Shown: positions 1-5,187 of the stretch, in pieces
How the letters are laid out: every line of letters starts with the position of its first letter
Position numbering within the stretch: the first letter of the stretch is position 1
DNA from: JBFKUL01 sp041635755
GTDB taxonomy: Bacteria; Pseudomonadota; Gammaproteobacteria; Burkholderiales; SG8-39
Direction: 5' to 3'
Assembly: GCA_041635755.1 (NCBI GenBank)
Contig: JBFKUL010000115.1
Location: 1 to 8,840, forward strand
Length of the DNA stretch: 8,840 nucleotides
Program-made: the position numbers and the translations under genes
Notes under the pieces: generated by a model
What the model was told of the DNA's origin: nothing
The model's database searches: none
Seen by the model: only the letters and a program-made list of their open reading frames with translations

Positions 1-786
1 GCCATCGATCGGCTTGGCGCCGAACTCCTTCTGCGCGAGCGCATAGCCCCAGTCGCGGAACGCGCCCTCGGTGAACTTCTGGATGTTGCCCTTGTGTACC
101 AGGGTCACCGACTTGCGCTTGTTGTCGATCGCGTACTGGAATGCCTTGCGCACCAGCCGCTCGGTGCCCTCGATTGAAACCGGCTTGATGCCGATGCCTG
201 AGGTGGCAGGGAAACGGATCTTCTTGACCTTCATTTCGTCGGTCAGGAACTTGATCAGCTTCTGCGCGTCGGCTGACTTGGCGGGCCACTCGATGCCGGC
301 GTAGATGTCCTCGGAATTCTCGCGGAAGATCACCATGTCGGTCTTCTCCGGCTCCTTGAGCGGCGAGGGCACGCCCTTGAAGTAGCGTACCGGACGCAGG
401 CAGACGTAGAGGTCGAGTTCCTGGCGCAGGGCGACATTGATCGAGCGAATGCCGCCGCCGACCGGCGTCGTCAGCGGGCCCTTGATCGAGACTACATACT
501 CGCGCGACGCCTCGAGGGTTTCGTCGGGAAGCCAGACGTTCTCTCCGTAGACCTTGCAGGATTTTTCGCCGGCGAACATTTCCATCCACACAATCTTCTT
601 CTTGCCGCCATAGGCTTTTTTCACCGCGGCGTCGACCACCTTGATCATCACTGGCGTGATGTCGACGCCTGTACCGTCTCCCTCGATGTACGGAATGATC
701 GGGTGGTCGGGTACCGAGAGCGACGCGTCCTTGTTGACGCGGATCTTCTCGCCGCTCGAGGGGACCTTGATGTGCTTGTACGCCAT
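1..786 (-). CDS. icd: NADP-dependent isocitrate dehydrogenase, N-terminal 262 residues (partial at left edge)
   Basis: Oxidatively decarboxylates isocitrate to 2-oxoglutarate in the cytoplasmic TCA cycle. The visible part reads without interruption and closely resembles E. coli Icd. It has the GPLTTPVGGGIRS segment, the LRPVRYF segment (R131), FRENSEDIYAG (R155, Y162) and VHKGNI (K232). Using the E. coli numbering known to me, Ser115, Asn117 and Arg121 match the substrate-binding Ser113, Asn115 and Arg119; Ser113 is the residue phosphorylated by AceK in E. coli. The start is ATG at 786, with AGGAG at 792-796 five bases upstream. The C-terminal part, including the metal-binding aspartates and the NADP-specificity residues, lies outside the window, so the NADP assignment rests on overall similarity. 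It follows hupE on the same strand after 77 bp and has its own promoter candidate. Confidence 0.97.
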   Translation of the reverse strand, partial: MAYKHIKVPSSGEKIRVNKDASLSVPDHPIIPYIEGDGTGVDITPVMIKVVDAAVKKAYGGKKKIVWMEMFAGEKSCKVYGENVWLPDETLEASREYVVSIKGPLTTPVGGGIRSINVALRQELDLYVCLRPVRYFKGVPSPLKEPEKTDMVIFRENSEDIYAGIEWPAKSADAQKLIKFLTDEMKVKKIRFPATSGIGIKPVSIEGTERLVRKAFQYAIDNKRKSVTLVHKGNIQKFTEGAFRDWGYALAQKEFGAKPIDG

Positions 787-821
787 GATGACTCCTGGAG
801 GCTAAGTGAAGTAAAAGATAA

Positions 822-850
822 ATTATATAAGACTTGCTCGCAGAACCTGC
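822..850 (-). promoter_or_regulatory. Candidate sigma-70 promoter of icd
   Basis: Read on the minus strand, a perfect TATAAT lies at 827-822 inside a short AT-rich island, which is unusual in this GC-rich sequence. With a 17-base spacer the -35 position (850-845) reads GCAGGT, a poor match to TTGACA, so the promoter may need an activator. Transcription would start near 815, giving a leader of roughly 30 bases that contains the icd ribosome binding site. Confidence 0.5.
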
Positions 851-879
851 TGCGCGGCGCGGCTCAGCGCGTCAGCAGG
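846..879 (-). other. Imperfect hairpin over the hupE-like stop codon
   Basis: CCTGCTG-CGCG (846-856) can pair with CGCG-T-CAGCAGG (868-879), an 11-bp stem with one bulged base that encloses the stop codon at 864-866. No T-run follows on the minus strand, so it is not a standard intrinsic terminator. It overlaps the weak -35 region assigned to icd. Readthrough from the upstream operon into icd cannot be excluded. Confidence 0.3.
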
Positions 880-1991
880 CGCAGGTCAAACGCGCGCTCG
901 ACCAGCCAGACGGCCGCGATGAGCGCAATAGCGGCGGAGCCACCGTCCAGGATGATACGCCGGTAGGTCCATGTCCGACGCAGCGCGAAGGCGAGCGGCA
1001 GAAACGCGGACACCATCATCAGTTGCCCGAGTTCGACGCCGAGATTGAATCCGACCAGCGCTAGCAGCAACGCGCCGCTCGGCAGGCCGAGATCGGCGAG
1101 CACGCTCGCGAAGCCGAAACCGTGCACCAGGCCGAAGGCGAACGCCACAGCCCAGCGCCGCGCGTGTACTACGGGCCAGAGGTTGTTGAGCGCCGCGAGC
1201 ATCACCGAAAGCGCAATCGCCGACTCCACGGGACGCGAAGGCAGCTCGATCACTGAGAGCGCGGCCAGTGAGAGCGTAATCGAGTGCGCCAGCGTGAAGG
1301 CGGTAACGACTTTGAACACATCCCAGAACACAGGCTTGAAGCGCATCGCCGGGTCCCAGCCCTTGATCGCGGGCTTGAGCACCGCCGGCAGCAGCAGCGA
1401 GACGATGAACAGGACGTGATCCAGTCCGATCCAGATGTGCCAGATCCCCTCGCGGCCGTAATCGAAGAACTGCGCGAGGCGGGACCCGCCTTCCAGCGTT
1501 GCGGCAAAGCGCGGCCGCTCGGGGCCGAGCACCGCACTCGTCGTACCGCCGGGAAGCCTCACCTGCAGCAATCCGCGGTGCGTCGGATCGAGATCGAAGA
1601 ACAGCCGGTAGGCGGCTTCGACCGAGCGATACGCGATGCCACCGCAATTCGCCGAGAAGCGCAGCACCGCGTAGGCGCCGTCGCTATGCGTATCCACCAG
1701 ATGAGTCTCCGGCGCAAGCACGCAGCGCCGTCCGTCAACCTTCAGATCAAGGCGCGCAAGCACGTACTCGGCTATCTCACCGTGCCGGGCGCGCAGCTCG
1801 CCCCAGGTAATCGCGCCGTCGCCGTTGGCGTCGAGACCGATCGCATGCTCCAGGTCGCGCAACGCGATGTCCCACTGCCCGCGCAGTGCTTGCCCATCGG
1901 CCTCGAGCGTCAGATAGCTGTCGCTCGGCTTGTGTGCCTGCGCGAGGCCTGGCGCGAACGCGAGGATCAGCGCGACGGCAAGTGCGTTCAT
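864..1991 (-). CDS. HupE/UreJ-family membrane protein with periplasmic EF-hand domain
   Basis: A 375-residue exported, then membrane-embedded protein. Residues 1-19 form a signal peptide ending AQA, so the mature protein should begin with His20 (HKPSDSYL). Residues 20-170 look like a soluble extracytoplasmic domain. It contains a canonical 12-residue EF-hand loop (DANGDGAITWGE, 54-65) and two cysteines (90, 116) that could form a disulfide. From about 183 it is hydrophobic, with HX5DH (His185, Asp191, His192), AHS (235-237) and HGFGFA (290-295). HX5DH is known from the nickel transporter HupE of Rhizobium; the second HupE motif, FHGxAHGxE, is not preserved. Transport of nickel or another divalent metal is therefore an inference. 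The start at 1991 forms ATGA with the stop of the TPR gene; the frame stays open further upstream, but only through that gene. No hydrogenase or urease gene is visible. Confidence 0.85.
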   Translation of the reverse strand: MNALAVALILAFAPGLAQAHKPSDSYLTLEADGQALRGQWDIALRDLEHAIGLDANGDGAITWGELRARHGEIAEYVLARLDLKVDGRRCVLAPETHLVDTHSDGAYAVLRFSANCGGIAYRSVEAAYRLFFDLDPTHRGLLQVRLPGGTTSAVLGPERPRFAATLEGGSRLAQFFDYGREGIWHIWIGLDHVLFIVSLLLPAVLKPAIKGWDPAMRFKPVFWDVFKVVTAFTLAHSITLSLAALSVIELPSRPVESAIALSVMLAALNNLWPVVHARRWAVAFAFGLVHGFGFASVLADLGLPSGALLLALVGFNLGVELGQLMMVSAFLPLAFALRRTWTYRRIILDGGSAAIALIAAVWLVERAFDLRLLTR

Positions 1992-3166
1992 TGCGGCAGC
2001 GCTTTGAGCGCCGTGGCGACCCGTCGCACGTGGCGCCCCTCGAAGCCGCTGCGCTCGAGCCAAGCGAGCACCGGCGCCGCCGCAGCCGACTCGCGCGCCG
2101 CAAGCGCCGCCTCGAGCACGATCCGAGCATCGCTGGGCTCTCGCTGCGTTTCCCAGTTGAGCAGCGCAGCGCGCAGCGCGCCGCGCGCGTCGCCGCGTAA
2201 ATCCAGCATCAGTCGCGCCTCGTCCTGCAGGTGCAGCCGTTCGCCGCGGCGAGCGGCTGCGGTAAAGCGCGCCTCGAGTTCGCGCGCGTGGCGCTCGGCT
2301 TCCGGGCGACCGAGCAGGCGCTCGGCCAGCGCGAGCCGCAAGAGCAGCGTATCCGAGCGCGTACCCGAGGTGATCAGCGCCAGCACATCCCGGGCGCGGC
2401 CCTGCTCGAGCAGGAAGTCGCAATACGCGGCAAGCAGATAGTTGTCGGCAACGCCGAGCGCAAGTGCCTCGCGAAAGTGGCGCTCGGCGACTTCATGCCG
2501 GCCGATGCGCCAGGCAATTTCCGCGAGCCGGGTAAGCGTCCACAAGCGCAGACCGGCGGGCGGGTCGGCGCGGCGTTCGAGCGCGGCGCGCAGCCGCTCA
2601 TAGGCCTGCGCGGCGCCGCCCGTCGTCGCTTCGAGGTGCGCGAAACACCCGGCGGTCAGCAACTCGCTCGCCGAGGCCTGCATCGCCTGGCACTCCCGTC
2701 TGGCGTGTTCGTAATTGGCCCGAACCATGAAGATCGCCGCGCGCCAGGAGCGCGCCTCGACGTTGTCGGGCTCCTGGTGCAGCGCGGCCGCAAGATCATC
2801 CAGCGCACCGTCGAAGCCATGCAGCGCCTGGCGCAGCAAAGCCCTCACCACAAGCACTGGGGAGGGGGCGCCGGGGTCGCCACGCCAGGGTCCAAGCGCG
2901 GCATGGCCGTAGCCGATATAGCGTGGGTCACCTTCGGCCATGGCGAGCTCGAAATAGCGCCGGGCGAGCCGTGCGGCCAGGGTCGGGTTATGCGGGTCTG
3001 CCGAGACCCGGGCTCGCAGCTGGCGCAGCTCGGTCATGGCGGGGTCGACCGCCGCAACCGGCAGCCGCTCCAACACGGTGGCGTCGTCGGCAGGCCGGTA
3101 GGGGGCCCCGAGAACCGTAGCCGCGGCAAGCGCGCCGAGCCAACCGGCCAGCACGTGAGGAATCAT
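1988..3166 (-). CDS. Exported TPR-like repeat protein, partner of the HupE-like protein
   Basis: A 392-residue protein with an N-terminal hydrophobic signal segment (about 1-21, MIPHVLAGWLGALAAATVLG) without a lipobox cysteine, so probably periplasmic. The rest is rich in Ala, Leu and Arg, with helix-pair patterns typical of tetratricopeptide repeats. The clearest are about 105-165 (ending a helix with HQEPDNVEARSWRAAIF) and 205-290 (RLAEIAWRIGRHEVAERHFREAL, then NYLLAAYCDFLLEQGRARD). TPR domains hold other proteins; no catalytic motif is visible. Its TGA overlaps the ATG of the HupE-like gene (ATGA), which suggests translational coupling and joint function. The ribosome site before ATG 3166 is weak, so the exact start is less sure than the gene. 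Confidence 0.8.
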   Translation of the reverse strand: MIPHVLAGWLGALAAATVLGAPYRPADDATVLERLPVAAVDPAMTELRQLRARVSADPHNPTLAARLARRYFELAMAEGDPRYIGYGHAALGPWRGDPGAPSPVLVVRALLRQALHGFDGALDDLAAALHQEPDNVEARSWRAAIFMVRANYEHARRECQAMQASASELLTAGCFAHLEATTGGAAQAYERLRAALERRADPPAGLRLWTLTRLAEIAWRIGRHEVAERHFREALALGVADNYLLAAYCDFLLEQGRARDVLALITSGTRSDTLLLRLALAERLLGRPEAERHARELEARFTAAARRGERLHLQDEARLMLDLRGDARGALRAALLNWETQREPSDARIVLEAALAARESAAAAPVLAWLERSGFEGRHVRRVATALKALPQ

Positions 3167-3373
3167 CGGGAAACGTTCGAAAACAGCACGTTACCACGCC
3201 TTGTGGCGCCGAAGGTCGCCGTGCAGAGTGCCGTCCCCTGAAGGAATTCCACGCCCTGGCGTCATCGACACAACACCGGTCAACCGCAATCCGGGGCCCG
3301 CGTTAAGGTCAGGTACGGGAAAGCCGCGGCTCGTGCGGCAAGGCCCGCAATCAACCCCTGATCAGGAGAAACC
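3167..3373. other. Divergent intergenic region between the TPR gene and the small Lys/Glu-rich gene
   Basis: This 207-bp stretch must hold the start signals for the minus-strand TPR/HupE operon and for the plus-strand small gene. I find no convincing -35/-10 pair in either direction. Near its right end the 10-bp palindrome CCTGATCAGG (3357-3366) overlaps the ribosome binding site AGGAG (3364-3368) of the small gene. That could affect access to the site, or may be chance. Confidence 0.4.
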
Positions 3374-3589
3374 ATGAGCAAGCTGCTTTCCTACGTCATC
3401 GCTGCGCTGTTCGCGGCCGCCAGCGTCAACGCCTTCGCCATGAGCCACGCCGGCGGGGCGAAGGACGACAAGAAGATGTAAGCGACGGGTGAGACCAAGG
3501 ACGCCAAGAAAAAGGCAACGGAGAAGAAGGAAGAGATGAAGAAGGAAACAATGAAGAAAGAAGAGATGAAGAAGGAAGAGAAGAAGTAA
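3374..3589 (+). pseudogene. Small exported Lys/Glu-rich protein gene interrupted by an in-frame TAA
   Basis: ATG 3374 with AGGAG at 3364-3368 starts a signal peptide (MSKLLSYVIAALFAAASVNAFA). After only 13 more residues (ending DDKKM) the frame meets TAA at 3479-3481. The same frame then runs on without another stop for 35 codons of almost pure Lys, Glu, Met and Ala/Thr, to a second TAA at 3587-3589, followed directly by an intrinsic terminator. The opening resembles the intact small gene at 3754 (MKKLLS, LFAA, SV.A, then a Lys-rich tail), so the two are likely tandem duplicates. The simplest reading is a recent nonsense change in a gene of 71 sense codons (AAA, GAA or CAA to TAA). Alternatives are a genuine 35-residue peptide, stop readthrough, or a sequencing error. 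Function unknown. Confidence 0.65.
3530..3586 (+). repeat. 15-bp tandem repeat encoding EEMKK units
   Basis: Three 15-bp units begin at 3530, 3545 and 3560, and a shortened fourth begins at 3575. The first and third are identical (GAAGAGATGAAGAAG); the second differs at a few positions. They encode EEMKK, ETMKK, EEMKK and EEKK in the frame downstream of the internal TAA. The period is a multiple of three, so unit gain or loss would keep the frame. Confidence 0.75.
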
Positions 3590-3613
3590 CGCTCTTCTCC
3601 GAAGCATAGAACG

Positions 3614-3638
3614 GGGCCGGAGTTTCCGGCCCTTTTCT
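3614..3638 (+). terminator. Intrinsic terminator of the first small Lys/Glu-rich gene
   Basis: GGGCCGGA (3614-3621) and TCCGGCCC (3625-3632) form a perfect 8-bp stem with a 3-base loop, followed by TTTTCT. It lies 25 bases after the final TAA of the gene. Confidence 0.85.
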
Positions 3639-3669
3639 GTTGTGGGGGGGGTGGCGGCCCCGCACTGAA

Positions 3670-3719
3670 CCGGCAACGCCGTTGCCGGCGCATTGATCGC
3701 CAGATCTGGCCGACGGCCA
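3670..3719. promoter_or_regulatory. Cluster of palindromes upstream of the second small gene
   Basis: Three inverted repeats lie close together: CCGGCAACG-C-CGTTGCCGG (3670-3688, perfect 9-bp arms), CCAGATCTGG (3700-3709), and TGGCC-GAC-GGCCA (3707-3719). They sit 35-84 bases before the GTG start at 3754, where a promoter, operator or leader structure would be expected. The first has no T-run and is not a terminator. No clear -35/-10 pair was found, and binding by any regulator is speculation. Confidence 0.4.
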
Positions 3720-3753
3720 GGTTTCATTTGTTCAACCAAAGGGAGGAAGTACC

Positions 3754-3936
3754 GTGAAGAAGCTGCTGTCGGTTCTGTTTGCCGGGCTGTTTGCCGCTGT
3801 CTCGGTCCAGGCTATCGCCTCGGACGCCAAGAAAGAAGAGAAGAAAGAGGCGAAGAAGGAAGTGAGCAAGAAGGCGGCCAAGGATGACAAGAAGGCCGCA
3901 CCCGCCACGGATGAGAAGAAGGCGGAAAAGAAGTAA
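3754..3936 (+). CDS. Small exported Lys/Glu/Ala-rich protein
   Basis: A 60-residue protein starting at GTG 3754 behind a strong ribosome site, GGGAGG (3741-3746). Residues 1-23 form a signal peptide (MKKLLSVLFAGLFAAVSVQA, then IAS), so about 37 residues would reach the periplasm. The mature part is highly charged and of low complexity: Lys with Glu, Asp and Ala, no Cys, no aromatic residue and no recognisable fold. It is probably disordered, or helical if bound to a partner. It is a likely tandem paralogue of the interrupted gene at 3374. Flanking terminators suggest a single-gene transcript with possible leakage into DUF192. I do not recognise a named family; a role in envelope stress or as a polyampholyte is only a guess. 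Confidence 0.75.
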   Translation: MKKLLSVLFAGLFAAVSVQAIASDAKKEEKKEAKKEVSKKAAKDDKKAAPATDEKKAEKK

Positions 3937-3955
3937 CGCGGTGCAGTTGCGGAAG

Positions 3956-3989
3956 AAGGCAGGGTATCGTTACCCTGCCTTTTTCTTTT
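3956..3989 (+). terminator. Intrinsic terminator of the second small gene
   Basis: GGCAGGGTA (3958-3966) and TACCCTGCC (3971-3979) form a perfect 9-bp stem with loop TCGT. AA at 3956-3957 can extend it against the first Ts. The tail is TTTTTCTTTT (3980-3989). It ends only 13 bases before the GTG of the DUF192 gene. Confidence 0.9.
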
Positions 3990-4002
3990 CCGGGGTCCGC
4001 AC

Positions 4003-4437
4003 GTGAAGATACTTGCCGCGCTCGCCGCGGCGGCGCTGCTCGCCACTGCGACGGCACAAGCGCAGCAGCGGCCGCTGCCGGAGATTCGGCTCTCGGCCGG
4101 CATGCACCTGATTCGGGCCGAAGTCGCCGACACCTTCGGTTCGCGCATGCAGGGCCTGATGTACCGCAAGTCCCTGGCACCGAACGGTGGCATGTTGTTC
4201 GTCTACGAGCAGGCCGACATCCACTGCATGTGGATGAAGAACACGCTGATCCCGCTCTCGGTCGCCTTCCTCGACGAGCATGGCGCGATCATCAATATTG
4301 CCGACATGCAGCCGCACAGCGAGCAATCACACTGCGCCGCGCGCCCCGCGAGCTTCGCTCTGGAAATGAGCCGCGGCTGGTTCGAGGAACGAGGCATCGG
4401 GCCTGGCGCTCGGCTGCGCGGTCTGCCCGCAAAATAA
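4003..4437 (+). CDS. Exported DUF192 family protein
   Basis: A 144-residue protein with a signal peptide (about 1-20, ending AQA before QQRPLPE) and one DUF192 domain over the rest. Family landmarks are visible: SRMQGLMYRKSL (47-58), GGMLFVYEQ (62-70), MWMKNTLIPLSVAFLD (76-91), and the closing pattern FALEMSRGWFEERGIGPGARL. Its length is normal for the exported form. The biochemical role of DUF192 is not established, so none is assigned. Cys75 and Cys111, both preceded by His, might pair or bind metal. The start is GTG at 4003, chosen because the signal peptide begins there; the ribosome site is weak (GGGGT). The start lies almost on the upstream terminator, leaving no room for a separate promoter between them. 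Confidence 0.9.
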   Translation: MKILAALAAAALLATATAQAQQRPLPEIRLSAGMHLIRAEVADTFGSRMQGLMYRKSLAPNGGMLFVYEQADIHCMWMKNTLIPLSVAFLDEHGAIINIADMQPHSEQSHCAARPASFALEMSRGWFEERGIGPGARLRGLPAK

Positions 4438-4464
4438 AAACGGGGCCCGCTGGCCCCGTTTGTC
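4431..4464. terminator. Bidirectional intrinsic terminator between converging genes
   Basis: ACGGGGCC (4440-4447), loop CGCT and GGCCCCGT (4452-4459) form an 8-bp stem, extended to 10 bp by A-T pairs at 4438-4439 and 4460-4461. Read from the plus strand it closes the DUF192 gene, although the T-run is short (GTTTGT). Read from the minus strand it is followed by TTTTTATTTT and closes the PuuD-like gene well. The hairpin directly follows the DUF192 stop codon. Confidence 0.85.
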
Positions 4465-4483
4465 GCGTATCGCGCGATGCGGC

Positions 4484-5077
4484 TCAGAGTCCGCCGTTCT
4501 GCTGCGCCACCATGCAGTACAGCATCGGGATCGAGAGCAGCGTGTTGGTGCGCGAGAACAGCATCGCCGTGCGCGCCGCCTTGGGCTTCTCCTCCGCGCT
4601 CGCCTCGACGATGCCGAGCGCGATCTTCTGCTTCGGCCAGATCACGGCCCACACGTTGATCGCCATGATGATGCCGAGCCACATGCCGATGCCGATCGCG
4701 TGCACGCCTTTCTGCAGCGAGAGCGCGGCGCCGAGGTAGCCGTTCATCGACGCAAGAATCAGGCCGGTGGCGAGGGTGGCGAGCGCCGCCCAGCGGAACC
4801 AGAACAGTGCCGCGGGCGCGATCACCTTGCCGATCGCGGGCTTGTGCTCATCCGGAATCTTCGGCATCGAAGGAATCTGGACGAAGTTGAAGTACCAGAG
4901 CAGGCCGATCCACATCACGCCCGAGAGCACGTGAAGCCAGCGCATGAAGAACGCCCACCAGCCATGCGTCGCCGCCGGCCAGGAGCCGGTTGCCGCACCG
5001 ACGATGATGATGAGCACCACGAGCAGGACGACGCCGGCACCGACGGTCCGCCCGAGAGACTGAAGGATTGCGGCCAT
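4484..5077 (-). CDS. PuuD-like (urate oxidase N-terminal domain) membrane protein, without cytochrome c domain
   Basis: A 197-residue integral membrane protein with hydrophobic segments near 12-28, 44-66, 90-110, 125-147 and 176-190. Conserved-looking stretches are RWLHVLSGVMWIGLLWYFNF (46-65), NVWAVIWPKQK (141-151) and SRTNTLLSIPMLYCM (175-189). From memory these match the membrane domain of PuuD (Urate_ox_N), a membrane-bound urate oxidase whose C-terminal part is a c-type cytochrome. Here there is no CxxCH, and the protein ends after the membrane part, so urate oxidation by this protein alone is doubtful. His49 and His126 lie in or beside membrane segments and could bind heme; this is inference. 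ATG 5077 has GGGAG nearby. It lies 110 bp downstream of the SulP gene on the same strand and has a promoter candidate of its own. Confidence 0.65.
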   Translation of the reverse strand: MAAILQSLGRTVGAGVVLLVVLIIIVGAATGSWPAATHGWWAFFMRWLHVLSGVMWIGLLWYFNFVQIPSMPKIPDEHKPAIGKVIAPAALFWFRWAALATLATGLILASMNGYLGAALSLQKGVHAIGIGMWLGIIMAINVWAVIWPKQKIALGIVEASAEEKPKAARTAMLFSRTNTLLSIPMLYCMVAQQNGGL

Positions 5078-5116
5078 GGTTTTCTCCCGTGGTTGTTGTG
5101 TATGGCGAGGCGCAAA

Positions 5117-5144
5117 AGTCTAGCACAGCGATTCTGCGCGTAAA
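5117..5144 (-). promoter_or_regulatory. Candidate sigma-70 promoter of the PuuD-like gene
   Basis: On the minus strand, TTTACG (5144-5139), a 16-base spacer and TAGACT (5122-5117) resemble a -35/-10 pair, and TG one base before the -10 gives an extended -10. It lies in the gap after the SulP gene and would give a leader of about 35 bases. Confidence 0.35.
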
Positions 5145-5187
5145 CCTCGATTGGGGCAGGGGTTTTTGCGCCGGACGGCGCTTGAGG

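Noticed and set aside
1992..2423. N-terminal extension of the HupE-like frame up to an ATG at 2423
   Set aside because: The extension overlaps the coding TPR gene and reads as Arg/Ala-rich shadow. ATG 1991 gives a proper signal peptide and an ATGA overlap.
1284..2441. Open frame of 385 codons on the plus strand opposite the HupE and TPR genes
   Set aside because: Low-complexity Arg/Ala/Ser-rich product with no recognisable features. The minus-strand frames have signal peptides, motifs and coupled starts.
3482..3589. Separate small gene starting after the internal TAA, at an ATG at 3536, 3551 or 3566
   Set aside because: The ATGs are inside the 15-bp repeat, encode only short Lys/Glu tails, and lack a spaced ribosome site distinct from the repeat itself.
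3362..3739. Minus-strand frames rich in Phe, Ser and Leu opposite the small Lys/Glu genes
   Set aside because: They are the reverse complement of purine-rich Lys/Glu codons (CTT, TTC) and imitate membrane segments. The plus strand has ribosome sites, signal peptides and terminators.
5168..5181. Hairpin GCGCC-GGAC-GGCGC downstream of the SulP gene as its terminator
   Set aside because: The gene is read on the minus strand, where the hairpin is followed by AAAAA rather than a T-run, so it is not a standard terminator.
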